Notes under the pieces: model-generated
Database searches by the model: none
What the model was told of the DNA's origin: nothing
Seen by the model: only the letters and a program-made list of their open reading frames with translations
In this document: positions 46,567 through 57,005 of the stretch, piece by piece
How the letters are laid out: each line of letters starts with the position of its first letter
Position numbering within the stretch: position 1 is the stretch's first letter
Translations under genes and position numbers: made by a program
Assembly (NCBI GenBank): GCA_025738555.1
Contig: JAOVFP010000010.1
Location: 1,984,001-2,048,000 of the forward strand
Direction: 5' to 3'
DNA length: 64,000 nucleotides
DNA from: Cyathus striatus
Lineage: Eukaryota; Basidiomycota; Agaricomycetes; Agaricales; Nidulariaceae

Positions 46567-47035
46567 CTAAACAAAGCAGAGGGCTTAAGAACGAAGCAGA
46601 GACAATCTGAACAAAGAAGAGGGCTCAAGAGAGAAGCAGTGGGCTAAGAAACGAAGCATATATAGTATTAATGAAGCAGAGACATCGAGAACAAAGAAGA
46701 CGGGTCAGTGGCGAACTAGTGAGCTTAGGAACGTATTAGCAGACACAGTAAGGACAAAGCAGAAACAGTAGAGACTAAGCAGAGTACACAATGAAGCAGT
46801 GAGCTTAGGAACAAATCAGATGCAGTAAAAACGAAGCTGTCCCAGTAGCAATGAGGTAGACAGAGTAGTAACAAAACAAACACTGTTACACAGCAAGAAC
46901 AAAGCAGACACAGTAGAACATAGCAGACACAGCAGAAAGTTGAAACCAAGCAGGACAGTTAGAATGAAGCAGAGTCAACAAAGTGGCCAGCTTAGGAACA
47001 AATCAACGACCTAAGTAGGAAGAAAACAGACACAT
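46567..47035. repeat. Degenerate minisatellite of GAACAAAGCAGA-type units
   Basis: The plus strand repeats variants of AACGAAGCAGA, AACAAAGCAGACACAGTA and GTGAGCTTAGGAACAAA some twenty times, with irregular spacing of about 18-25 bases. The strand is very poor in T. Open frames here reflect the composition only. Confidence 0.7.
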
Positions 47036-47685
47036 TAAGAATATACTATTGAAATTCAATAACATTGATGTGAAAACGATTAAGTTCGAATTAGATGAGA
47101 AATCCAGATTTTTATGTGGAGGAGAAAAGGAAGAAAGGGTTATTCACAGAGGTTGAACCAAAAAAACAAAAAATATGGTTGGAATTATGCCGTTATGACC
47201 GCGGGTACAAGGAAGTGTGATGCCCATAATTTCGAAGGAATTGAGAGAGAACAGAAGTCGCAACGGCAGCCTTAATGAATGAAGTGAATACATATAAATG
47301 TAACCACTGCACATTCAACCCCGCGGGCTAAATAAAATGCAAAAACGAACTCTCAGCGCACGCGCGAGCTTGTTAAACGTTGTAAAATTGGTACATGGTC
47401 CAGTAGACAGGAGAGAACTAGTATTGAATGCAAATCTTTCAGAAACCTGTGACCAGAAATTAAATGCAAGTCATCGGTACAGATATAATCAATAGATGCT
47501 ATTTATTGCTGTAAATTTGGGTCGAGTCAGGTCCGGATGTCGCACTGACTCAACGTAAGTCGTAGTGCTATAGTGGTACTGTACTAGACAAATCTTTTTT
47601 TGTTTATTAAATTTCAATTCATTTCTCCACGTCTACTTATACCCAGCCAGGAGCGTCGCTGCCTTTCAACTTCCAACAGACCTAC
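47036..47685. other. Intergenic, nothing recognised
   Basis: No recognisable coding segment, and no repeat apart from short A-rich runs. Confidence 0.35.
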
Positions 47686-48638
47686 ATGATGATCAACAGA
47701 CTCTGGCGTACATTTTCCGCCTTCTACCCTTCCACCCGAAGGTGGACACCCATATCTTCGAAAAACGCACAGAGCCAAGTCAGGCAAAGGCTTTCTCTCA
47801 CATCATGGAACGTCAACGCCTTCTCCTTGCAACCCGTCTCACGTGCCAAACACATCCTCGACAATATCCTCGAGGGACCTAAATCTCCTGATATCATCTT
47901 TCTCCAAGATCTTGAACTCGACGTCCGCACCTCTCTCATGAACGACGAAAGAGTATGCGCTAACTTCCTGGCAACCGACGCCGAGTGCGAAACGTCATCT
48001 GAGCTAGAGCCATTGGCGGCTATGACATTGCTGTCCCGCGCGCGTTTTGCCTTCCACCTGGATTCGCAGAAGGAGCCAGTGGAAGGCGATGGGATCGAAG
48101 GAGGAGGAAACTCATGCTCGGGCGTGTTTTCCACCTCAGACTCCCAAGCAAGTACTTGGATGCACTTTGCGTGGACATCATCCAACCAACTGCGCCGGAC
48201 ACAGTCTTCCGTCTCATCAATGGGCACGTTGACTCGCTATTCGACTCGCAGCAATACCGCACACAGCAGTTGGAGATACTGGCCGATATTCTGCGTGAGC
48301 CGGGATGTGGTGGCGGTATTATCGCGGGCGACTTTAATACATATCAAGATACCACTGTCATCCCCGAGGACGATGGACTCATCGACAGGAACAAACTAGT
48401 CAACGCGTGGGTCGCATTGCACGAGAGGGCAGGCCCCGAAGGGGCTACGTGGGGTGTCGGAGTGAAACGACAAGACGGACTGGGGCCAGGATGGGTGGAC
48501 AAGGCTGCGATGATGGGCTTAAAGGCAGAGGAGACGGAAGTCATGCGCCCTGGTTCTATTGAGGTGCCCTGGCTGGGCAAGTCTGTCGAGATCCCTTGGA
48601 GTTACCATTATGGGCTGAGATGTACCTTTACCGTCTAA
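47686..48638 (+). pseudogene. Endonuclease/exonuclease/phosphatase-family gene with frameshift
   Basis: The first part (47686 on) reads LSLTSWNVNAFS and PDIIFLQDLELDVRTS, the usual start of an EEP-fold hydrolase, though the metal-binding Gln-Glu is here Gln-Asp. Around 48110 the frame must change by the equivalent of one missing base (GGGNS then MLGRVFHLRLPSKYLDALCV). The second part has RLINGHVDSLF, the conserved AGDFN at about 48330, VDKAAMMGLKAEE and ends EIPWSYHYGLRCTFTV. Relatives have SDH in this last motif; the Asp is Tyr here. No intron explains the frame change. Frameshift plus two altered active-site residues indicate decay. It resembles the Tdp2-like/DNase-like fungal EEP proteins. 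Confidence 0.72.
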
Positions 48639-49204
48639 ATAAAGAGTATTAACTTCGTTCATCCATCTGTGAGTATATGTTCTGTCAGCGTCGCCTTATA
48701 TAAATGAAAGTATGTAAGAATGGAAAACATAGCCTCTACAGCACGATACAAGCACGATATACGAAGCGGCTTTGAAGGATGCAGAAAGAAGTGGATCAAT
48801 AGAATATTCTACTTACATCATTCAGAGGCACGCCCAAAAATTATGTAAAATACTACATACTTTTGGTGTTTTTATTAGCAACTTAAAAAATGATAAGAAA
48901 TTTGTAATACAAAGGCAAGTTTGAGTACTTAACGTTTAACTTTCAGTCTGAAAGAACGAGGAAGCACGGGGTTGACCACCTGAACCAAACCTGAACAACA
49001 CCTGAAGCTTGAAATTAAATACATACCCAAAACCCAACAGCCCCGAATCCAAACACCACATCGGGACATCTTTTACAGTGTCCACTGTCACGGCGGCGAT
49101 CACCGGCACCGGTCACCCTTTGCTCACCCTTCAGCTTCATCTACCAAGTGCTTCCACCGATGCGTCTGAACAAACGACGTTTCTGAACAAAACAATTCCA
49201 ACTC
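48639..49204. other. Intergenic, nothing recognised
   Basis: Spacer up to the copia target duplication. No coding segment was recognised. Confidence 0.35.
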
Positions 49205-49209
49205 AAGTA

Positions 49210-49570
49210 TGTTAGCAGGAATAACCTATACACACGGTAAGTAATACTAATCTCAGTGTTATTGTGTAGTATAACGACTGTACCTATACACACGGTAAGT
49301 AATACTAATCTATGCGTGATGTTAGTACAAGATATAAATACGAAGTAAACTAGATATCTCACCTCAGTGTTATTGTGTAGTATAACGACTGAGGTGTGTA
49401 TGTATCTACTGGTAGGTATATATATGTATTTACTAGTGGCCATGGAATAAAGGAATAAAGAGAGAGAGATGAATAAAAGTGTAATAAGATGAATGGGTGA
49501 AAGGGGAGAAAGGGTGTGCGCGCATTGGCACTTACGGTGATACAAACATTATGTCCATTTCGTATCAACA
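49210..49570 (-). repeat. copia LTR (3' LTR in element orientation)
   Basis: 361 bases, TG...CA ends. It contains an internal duplication: CTATACACACGGTAAGTAAT occurs twice, about 60 bases apart, and GTGTTATTGTGTAGTATAAC twice. Open frames across it are not genes. Confidence 0.93.
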
Positions 49571-49582
49571 CTCCTCCTCACC
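49571..49582 (-). other. copia polypurine tract
   Basis: On the minus strand the bases GGTGAGGAGGAG directly precede the 3' LTR, the place and composition of a plus-strand primer. The stop codon of gag-pol (TGA) overlaps it. Confidence 0.75.
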
Positions 49583-52500
49583 GTAAGTGCTCCTCCTCGC
49601 ATGGAGTCTTAAGAGAAGGGTATTCGAGACCTAGGAAAGCGCGTAGTCTTGTGAACTGTGGTCCAGGTAACGGTTTCGTAAATATGTCGGCTATGTTATC
49701 TTTTGTAGAAATATAAGATAGCTCGATGTTATTGTCTTGTGATTGTTCGCGAAGGAAATGATACTTGATGTCTACATGTTTCATACGCGAGTGGAGTAAT
49801 GGATCTTCAGATAATGTGATTGCGGCGCGGTTATCACATAGGAGAGGGGTGGGTTGGGTGGTAGGCATGTTTATGCCATCGAATAAATGTCTGAGCCATA
49901 TTCCTTCTTTGCAAGCTTCAAACGCCGCCATATATTCCGCTTCGCAGGATGATCCTGCAACTGTCTTCTGTTTTTTCGAGCTCCAAGAAACCAGACCTGA
50001 GCCCAGAGTAAATCCATAGCCCCCAACGCTGCGATGTGTATCGAGGCAGTTAGCCCAGTCTGAATCAGTAAATCCTATAGGGGCTATGGGGTTTGTACCA
50101 CCTAGAACGAGGTGAAGATCTCGTGTGCCTTTAAGATATCGGACTACTCGGATTGCGGTGTTCCAGTGAGCGAATGAGTAATTGTCTAGGAATTGAGAAA
50201 GATGTTGTACTGCGTACGATATATCCAGACGAGTACCAATAGCAAGGTAGATAAGGCCCCCCACTAATGAACGATATGGGAGTTTAGCGAGTTCTTCGAG
50301 TTGATGTTGCGGAATTTCTGCACGATTAGGTCGTCGTAGTTTCAGACCTGGTTCCATAGGTAGATTTACTGGATGTGCTTGTTTCTGGCCAAATTGAGAA
50401 GTAATTTTGTCGATTAAATGACTTTGAGATAACTTGACAGTCCTGTTGTCGCGATCCCATGTAACGCCTATACCGACAATATGTCTAACGTCGCCTAGTT
50501 CTGATATCACCCAAGCTTCCTTGAGTTGTGTCTTGAAACGCTCATTTTCTTCTTGAGTGTTGGCTATTGAAGTAAAATCATCTACGTGAACGGCAGTAAT
50601 AACAGTGTTACCTCCTTCACTCCGGTAATAGATACAAGATTCGCATCCTAGTCGGTTGAAGCCCCAGCCAAGCATCTTATCATTCATAGTTTTGTTCCAT
50701 ACGCGGCCTGCTTGTTTCATGCCATAGAGGCCTCGTACAATGAGCCATACCCAATCTTCTTTTCCAGGTTCTTCAAATCCGGCTGGTTGGTGCATAAATA
50801 CCTGCTCCTCCTCAGGTAGAAGACCGTAGAGAAATGCAGTCTTGATGTCCATTTGTTGGGCATCCCATCCTAGTGTAGCAGCTATATGTAAGAGAATCCT
50901 AATAGACTCCATGCGTACAGTAGGTGATGAGGTCTTAGTATAGTCCTTCCCATAAATCTGCACGAAACCTTTAAATACTAGACGTACTTTTCGACGGATT
51001 AGGTTCCCCTTTTCATCTGTTTTCGTCTTGAAAACAGGCTTTCCGCGGTATATTTTTGTACCACTTGGAACGTCGGTTCGGGGGACCAAACGATATACTC
51101 CCATGTCTTTCAGGCCATTGAGTTCTTCACGGTATGCACATTCCCAGTCCGAGCTGTGATCTGAAGCCTGTGCTTCTTTCCATGTAGTGGGATCATCGAC
51201 GTCTGGGAATGCTTCGACGTCGAGATCGAGTATCTCAGCTAATGCTGTAAAGGCAGCACTTAGTTGATCTGAAAGAACGTGGTTGTCAGTGCTGGGTTGT
51301 CCAAAGAGCTGACTTAACATAGCAATCGCCTCCTCCTCCCACGTTGTAGGATCATTGCGTGAGTGGTCTTCTTGAATATCAGCAAGTGTTTTTCGTACCT
51401 CGCGACGTTCTTGTCGAGATTGTTGCACCCGTGTTCCGCTTTCCCTAGATTCTGCTACTGCACGTTCTGTACGTGTGGTGGTGGAAGGTGGTGCATTGGC
51501 TTTGAGTTCAAGTCGAGTAGAGTGTCGGGGGGTTTGATCGAGTGTTGCAGTGGGTAGTGTTGTAGAATTTTGTGTAGTTGGGAGAGGAGCGTTATCTTCT
51601 GCAGGTACAATTTCTGATTGAGGAACTGTTGGAGATACCGGGGCTATGGAAGTAGGTAACGGATCAGATATGTTTGATGGGAGAACATCTCCGTTGTCAT
51701 GATCATAAGTCGACTCAGGGGTAGACGAGGCTCGCGAAATGATATTCTGTAAGGTATCTGGCTGTGGGCCGGTATCAACAGGATCTGCAGAGAGTGGTGG
51801 TAAGTGCCCTTCGTGAGATTCTAAGAAACGGACATGATATGATGTAATGACTCGGTGAGTTGATCTGTGATAACATCTGTAAGCCTTTGCATTTGGTTCA
51901 TAGCCGAGAAGAATGCATTCTATAGATCGGTCATAGATCTTAGGATTATGTTCGTTTTGAATAAGCACGAAAACTTTGCAGCCAATTTCTCGCATATAGG
52001 AATAGTCTGGAGTGTGACCGTGCCATACCTCCCAAGGGGTGATGCCGTTTAGGGAACAAGTAATTGTTCGATTACTCAAGTGTGTCGCTGTTAGATAAAA
52101 TTCGTCCCATAAGTATGTTGGACATTGCGCATAAATATGCATTGTGCGTGCTTTACCCATAAGCGTGCGATGCATGCGTTCGACGCCTCCTATGTGAGAT
52201 GAAGTGTATGGAGCGGTCATTTCGTGTTGTGTTCCCCTCGTAGCAAGCCAGTCGCGCATTTTGTGTGAGTCTAATTCACCTCCATCCGTTCTGTATTTTA
52301 CAACTTTCATACCTGTTTCCACTTCACAAGCCATCTGCCAAGCGACTAATTGATCATACGCTTGTCCTTTATCTGCCAGGGGAACAGTCCATGCCATAGA
52401 TGAATAATCATCGACAATATTCATAACATAGTAGTTTCCTGTACGTGATTTTACACTGAACGGACCACTAAGATCGACCCAGACTTTCTCCAATTTCCTA

Positions 52501-54314
52501 ACAGCTCTATGCCCCTCTACTTCCTCCCTCTTCTTAGGTACTGATGAGCGAGTCTGTTTCCCAAGAATACAGGCGTCACATTTTGGTACAGAAGAATGGA
52601 GTTTGGGGGGCATACCTTTGATCATGCCGGTCCGTGCCATTTCCTGAATCGCTTGGTAATTAGCATGTCCTAGGCGGCGATGCCAGGTTGCAAGATCTGG
52701 AGAATAATTGGCAGGGTATGCGTGTGGGGTAGCAATGTTGGCGTGATTTGTAATTGCGTAAAGTCGTGTTTGGAGGTTGATGGATCCTCGTGCAACGATA
52801 GTGCCGGATGGTTCATGTGTGATCAAGCAGCCGGTACTATTGAATGTAGAAGCCAGCATGTTGTCGATGGCAATTCCACTGACAGATAGTAAGCGAACGG
52901 TGGATCTTGGAATGTAAAGAGCATTGCGCAACATGATAGAGCTGTTGTCAGATACAAGGAGTTGAATGTCGCCCATACCGGTTGCGTAAATGGCAGATCC
53001 ACCAAGTCCCTTCACAGTTCGTGGAGTGATAGGCGTAAAGGTGGCGAAGTCGGTAAGATCGGGTGAGATATGGACACTAGCGCCACTGTCCAGAAGGAAA
53101 GGAGTGGTGTCGAAGCTGATAGGGGGTGTAAATTCTGACTTGGTAGAAACCGGAGCAATTAATGCAGATGGGTCGTCAGTGATGGTATGCTTGGTCCAGT
53201 TGATGGTAGTATAATCCTCCTCCTCACTGAGTGCGACCCAGACATGGAAATCGGTGGCAGGGTTTTCATTATGGAATTCTTCTGGCGTAATGGAGGCAAG
53301 GCCGGCAAATTCAGCAGGAGTCGTTTGCGAGGTACTAACAGGGAGAGCAGAGGCTTTGACTAGATAGATCTTGCCGTCAGCACCTTTGATTTGCACCTGA
53401 GGACGAGATGAGTTCCTGGTTCCTGTACGATTAGTATCACGATCAAGGCGTCTTTGCATCCTCGATTCCTCTACTGATTTTCCCGCCATACCGCCGTTAG
53501 GAGAAACACAGTACTTCGCTTCATGTCCAAGACGTTTACAGTTGGAACACTGCCAGCGTTGTTTGACAGGTTGAGAAACGAGGGCAGTAGTGGAGGGGTT
53601 GGAGAGGGAAAGAGATGTGGACTGGGTAGATACAGGATTACTGTCGTGGTCAAGATGGCGTTGTTCCTCATTGATATACGCTCGTAGATTATCCATGGTG
53701 TAGGGGTCCGTCTTTGTACGTTTGCCGATATCGTGGGTGATCATGGATCGAATATACGAAAAATCAGTTCCCAGGGCGATGAGAAATGTAATACACTTAA
53801 AAAGATCGACGGTCATTTCACCCATGTCCCATGCCCGTCCGATGAGGTCGTCTATAGCTTCCAGGATACTGACTAGAGAGCTTCCCTTTTGAGCGCGAAT
53901 AGATAAAGCCTGGAGAAAAAGTTGTGCTTGGCGGAGTGGGCCTTCATGAGTGTGTCGTTTAACGAGAGTGTTCCATATGTGTTGGGACGATTTGAGGACG
54001 TTGATGAATTTCTGCTCGGAAAAATCGAGGGATCCACCTATAATGGATTTAGCTGCTGCATCATTAGTATCCCAGTTGCGCTGAGCGCGTGGTTCATCGT
54101 CTCCGGGACGACGAATGTTGCCTAGGACATAGTCGTGGATGCCATTGGCCATGAGGCACATGTTCATGGAATAGACCCATTGGTGGTAATTGCCTTTTGC
54201 GAGAGACAGCTTCGGCCCATCAAATCGATGAGGGGCGGGAATGTGGACGATAGATGGATTGGTGGAATCGAGTGGGTTTGGGATGGTTGGTTTAGTTTCT
54301 TCAGTTTTAGTCAT
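49578..54314 (-). CDS. copia Gag-Pol polyprotein
   Basis: One frame encodes Gag, protease, integrase, reverse transcriptase and RNase H. I choose the Met at 54314 (MTKTEETKPTIPNP), giving 1,578 residues; the frame stays open 64 codons further upstream. In order: a Gag region (RFDGPKLSLAKGNYHQWV); a CCHC knuckle CSNCKRLGHEAKYC (about 255); the protease motif LLDSGASVHIS (about 405); the pre-integrase HHCC zinc site from WHRRLGH to CDACILGKQ (about 545-585); the integrase catalytic residues in WVDLSGPF, YRTDGGELDS and HIGGVERMHRTL; the reverse transcriptase with MDIKTAFLYG, GLYGMKQAGRVW and HVDDF in place of YVDD (about 1243); and RNase H with CDNRAAI and MKHVDIKYHFLRE. No stop or frameshift was found. 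Confidence 0.95.
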   Translation of the reverse strand: MTKTEETKPTIPNPLDSTNPSIVHIPAPHRFDGPKLSLAKGNYHQWVYSMNMCLMANGIHDYVLGNIRRPGDDEPRAQRNWDTNDAAAKSIIGGSLDFSEQKFINVLKSSQHIWNTLVKRHTHEGPLRQAQLFLQALSIRAQKGSSLVSILEAIDDLIGRAWDMGEMTVDLFKCITFLIALGTDFSYIRSMITHDIGKRTKTDPYTMDNLRAYINEEQRHLDHDSNPVSTQSTSLSLSNPSTTALVSQPVKQRWQCSNCKRLGHEAKYCVSPNGGMAGKSVEESRMQRRLDRDTNRTGTRNSSRPQVQIKGADGKIYLVKASALPVSTSQTTPAEFAGLASITPEEFHNENPATDFHVWVALSEEEDYTTINWTKHTITDDPSALIAPVSTKSEFTPPISFDTTPFLLDSGASVHISPDLTDFATFTPITPRTVKGLGGSAIYATGMGDIQLLVSDNSSIMLRNALYIPRSTVRLLSVSGIAIDNMLASTFNSTGCLITHEPSGTIVARGSINLQTRLYAITNHANIATPHAYPANYSPDLATWHRRLGHANYQAIQEMARTGMIKGMPPKLHSSVPKCDACILGKQTRSSVPKKREEVEGHRAVRKLEKVWVDLSGPFSVKSRTGNYYVMNIVDDYSSMAWTVPLADKGQAYDQLVAWQMACEVETGMKVVKYRTDGGELDSHKMRDWLATRGTQHEMTAPYTSSHIGGVERMHRTLMGKARTMHIYAQCPTYLWDEFYLTATHLSNRTITCSLNGITPWEVWHGHTPDYSYMREIGCKVFVLIQNEHNPKIYDRSIECILLGYEPNAKAYRCYHRSTHRVITSYHVRFLESHEGHLPPLSADPVDTGPQPDTLQNIISRASSTPESTYDHDNGDVLPSNISDPLPTSIAPVSPTVPQSEIVPAEDNAPLPTTQNSTTLPTATLDQTPRHSTRLELKANAPPSTTTRTERAVAESRESGTRVQQSRQERREVRKTLADIQEDHSRNDPTTWEEEAIAMLSQLFGQPSTDNHVLSDQLSAAFTALAEILDLDVEAFPDVDDPTTWKEAQASDHSSDWECAYREELNGLKDMGVYRLVPRTDVPSGTKIYRGKPVFKTKTDEKGNLIRRKVRLVFKGFVQIYGKDYTKTSSPTVRMESIRILLHIAATLGWDAQQMDIKTAFLYGLLPEEEQVFMHQPAGFEEPGKEDWVWLIVRGLYGMKQAGRVWNKTMNDKMLGWGFNRLGCESCIYYRSEGGNTVITAVHVDDFTSIANTQEENERFKTQLKEAWVISELGDVRHIVGIGVTWDRDNRTVKLSQSHLIDKITSQFGQKQAHPVNLPMEPGLKLRRPNRAEIPQHQLEELAKLPYRSLVGGLIYLAIGTRLDISYAVQHLSQFLDNYSFAHWNTAIRVVRYLKGTRDLHLVLGGTNPIAPIGFTDSDWANCLDTHRSVGGYGFTLGSGLVSWSSKKQKTVAGSSCEAEYMAAFEACKEGIWLRHLFDGINMPTTQPTPLLCDNRAAITLSEDPLLHSRMKHVDIKYHFLREQSQDNNIELSYISTKDNIADIFTKPLPGPQFTRLRAFLGLEYPSLKTPCEEEHLR

Positions 54315-54610
54315 GCTGGGATACAGGAGTCGAAGAGTTTGAAAAATGTAGACAGGGATCAAAATGTAGGGGAGACGATAGGGGAAGAAACAAGACCCAA
54401 GAATTCCAAAAGAAAGGCTATATATGACGAGACGACGGGGAAGAACACGAGTCCAAAAGATGGATGATTGGTGGATGGCCATGTGGGCGAGACAAAGAGG
54501 TTGCAAGAACGCGTTGATGACGCGTTGATAAAATTGCCGACACGCGTCGGAGAACGATCACGTTTACTGAGTACGGGGTATTCCTGATTCTATCACCTAG
54601 TGTGGCAATA

Positions 54611-54621
54611 GGCCCATAACC
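54611..54621 (-). other. copia primer-binding site (internal initiator Met tRNA type)
   Basis: Directly inside the 5' LTR the plus strand reads GGCCCATAACC, which matches the anticodon-loop region of eukaryotic initiator Met tRNA (GGGCCCATAACCC, anticodon CAT). Copia-type elements are known to prime from an internally cleaved half of this tRNA, so the site fits the family. Confidence 0.75.
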
Positions 54622-54982
54622 TGTTAGCAGGAATAACCTATACACACGGTAAGTAATACTAATCTCAGTGTTATTGTGTAGTATAACGACTGTACCTATA
54701 CACACGGTAAGTAATACTAATCTATGCGTGATGTTAGTACAAGATATAAATACGAAGTAAACTAGATATCTCACCTCAGTGTTATTGTGTAGTATAACGA
54801 CTGAGGTGTGTATGTATCTACTGGTAGGTATATATATGTATTTACTAGTGGCCATGGAATAAAGGAATAAAGAGAGAGAGATGAATAAAAGTGTAATAAG
54901 ATGAATGGGTGAAAGGGGAGAAAGGGTGTGCGCGCATTGGCACTTACGGTGATACAAACATTATGTCCATTTCGTATCAACA
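54622..54982 (-). repeat. copia LTR (5' LTR in element orientation)
   Basis: 361 bases; same ends and internal duplications as the copy at 49210-49570, with no difference noticed on reading the two in parallel. Promoter and start of transcription are expected here on the minus strand. Confidence 0.93.
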
Positions 54983-54987
54983 AAGTA

Positions 54988-55440
54988 CCCATTCCACCCC
55001 TTCCTATACCACACATCATCGACAACTCCAAAATCATAACCTCACTCACGGACGTACTCTACCAACTCGAAAGTCGCAGGCTTCTGCAGGCGTACAACAG
55101 ACTCACATTGGAGGATATCATCAATCCGCCGTTTGAGTTGTTTATGACGGGCGATACGTCTGATGAGGAGATTTATCGTGCTGTCAAGGAGATGCGGAGG
55201 ATTGAACGGGAGAGTGATGGTGATGGTGCCAGTGGGGAGAGTGACCGGTGATGGGAGATCTACGAGGAAGGACGCGCTTATGGCGTCTTTTGTCGTTCAG
55301 CCGTACCTTTTGGATGTGAATGCGCCTTTTGCGAGGGGGTTGGAGGGGGCATTGTCGGATTTTGGTCGTGTGTCGCGCGAGGAGGTGGTTGTGCCTCAGC
55401 CTGAGACGGATGTGGTGGAGAATGGAAAGGTCACTAGATT
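54988..55440 (+). pseudogene. 3' fragment of the pogo transposase, copy 3
   Basis: Corresponds to the last ~145 codons of the gene at 38505-40666 (PHIIDNSKIITSLTDVLYQL, LTLEDIINPPFELF, EEIYRAVKEMRRIERESD). A frame change near 55245 separates it from DGRSTRKDALMASFVVQ and DVNAPFARGLEGAL. The left edge is almost the same position in the gene as in copy 2, and the copia element lies right against it. Confidence 0.8.
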
Positions 55441-55628
55441 GAGGATGGACTATAGTTGACTTTGTAAGTGTACACTACGATACCCATTGTATATATACTC
55501 AGATGATTCATGATGATAGCTTCGCAGGCGGCAGCATTAGCCTATTGACGACACCGACGATTGAGCCGAGTCCCGACATCTTATTACACAATTCATCCAT
55601 ATATACAAGTACATAATCTCAGATACCC

Positions 55629-57005
55629 TCAGACACCACTAGACCAAATCTTTTCCACCTCGGCAATACTCTCAACAAAGTCATCCAACATCTTGTCCGG
55701 GGACGTATACTCAAGCTTGAGCACCTCGCACGACTTAGTCGCATCAATCGTCGAAATGTTAGGCGGGATATCCGCGAGCGAAGCTATGTCAACCGTTTTA
55801 ATCTCAGGATGTGTCTTCTTCAAATGCTCAGCCCCTTGTCTCCAGGAGTAAAGACCATAGTTGACGATAAAGCGCTTGTCCTCTGGGACTGCGGCGCGGG
55901 GCAAGTCAAGTGCGAGAATGTGGGCTTTCGCAACATCGCGAACGTCAACAACGGTTGGAATTGAAAAGCCTGGAACGTTTCCTTTGATCAGTTCGTATGG
56001 AATTGAGTTAGTGCTCAAGTTGTTCTTTGAAGAGGGGGGGAAGTTGGGTGGATACGGGCCGTAGACGAAAGTAGGAAGTACTACACGGAAATTAGTGTCT
56101 TCTTGGACGAGTGTTGTTTTGGCTTACTGGTTGCGATGTCAAGCTTTGGATGCTTTTTTGCAAAGTCCCAAGTGGCCTTTTCAGCTAAAATCTTGGAAGC
56201 AGAATAAACGAAGCCCTGTTCTTCCGCATGTGCATGGGCATCCTCGACAGTAACCTTGCCCCAGTCTGTAATAATGTGAGTATATGTACGATAGCTTGAA
56301 TATATCTTACTTACCTGATTCTGTCAGATTTTCACCGGAAAAGACACGCTTGTAGTCGGCTAGAGGCGTGCAATAAGAAGAGTAATATCAATGCCAAAAA
56401 TGCTTGCTTACGATCTAAAATTGTAACGCAGCTACTTGTCACGACTACTTTTTCGATCCCAGCTTTCTCTGCTTGCCTCAGGACATTAAGAGTCCCTTCT
56501 ATGGCACTCTAGACAAGTTGTCAGAACCATTTCCACACTAGAGAAACGTAAGACAGCGCACATTAAGCATGACATCCACGGATGCTGCTCCAGGTAGAGG
56601 GGATGCAACGTGGAGAATAACGTCTACACCTTCAATGCAAGCGCTAAATTAACCTTTACAACGATAAACAATATGACGCTTCCTAACCTTTAAGAGCTTC
56701 GGAGATATCGCTTTTAGCGAGATCATCAACCTGTGCAAATTCCAGACCGGGAACATTGATGGTCTTGCTAAGAGACTCAGCCTTTACACCGCGAGCAGTT
56801 CTGTCAGTTAATGGATAAATATCTGATGACAAGCAACTACAGAAAGATAGTACCCTCTAACACGATAGCCCTTTTTCAGGAGCTGGTCGATGACATGACC
56901 AGCAATAAAGCCACTGGCTCCAGTAACCTGGGAGGGGATTATTAGGCCGACTGTCATAGTTCATTGACAACAGGAGATACATACAAGTGCGAGTTTTCCA
57001 GACAT
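55629..57005 (-). CDS. NAD(P)-dependent epimerase/dihydroflavonol-reductase-like protein, copy 3
   Basis: A near-full duplicate of the gene at 40857-42238 with the same exons: MSGKLAL from 57005, VTGASGFIAGH, ARGVKAESLSKTINVPG, VDVILHVASPLPGAASVD, ENLTESDWGKVTVEDAHAHA and the YxxxK segment of copy 1. The last exon reads LPTFVYGPYPPNFPP, VVDVRDVAKAHI and ends WSSGV. Introns keep GT...AG ends and no stop was found. Differences from copy 1 are scattered, many silent or conservative (for example NYGLYSW for SYGLYSW), which suggests the protein is still maintained. Similarity to copy 1 continues upstream to 57191 and then ends sharply. Confidence 0.83.

Larger units (their letters stand above)
49210..54982 (-). 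mobile_element. Complete Ty1/copia LTR retrotransposon
   Basis: A 5,773-base element on the minus strand. Two 361-base LTRs (49210-49570 and 54622-54982) start TGTTAGCAGG and end GTATCAACA; read by eye they look identical. The 5-base target duplication AAGTA lies at 49205-49209 and 54983-54987. Inside are a primer-binding site, a single uninterrupted gag-pol frame and a purine tract. Integrase-before-reverse-transcriptase order marks it as copia (Pseudoviridae-like). It landed next to the left edge of the third copy of the pogo fragment. Every part expected of an autonomous element is present, so it looks young. Confidence 0.95.

Noticed and set aside
49141..49545. 134-codon minus-strand frame, repeated at 54418-54957
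   Set aside because: It lies in the copia LTRs and simply recurs with them.
54605..54625. tRNA gene suggested by an initiator-Met anticodon match
   Set aside because: Only about 11 bases match and no cloverleaf can be formed; position next to the LTR identifies a primer-binding site.
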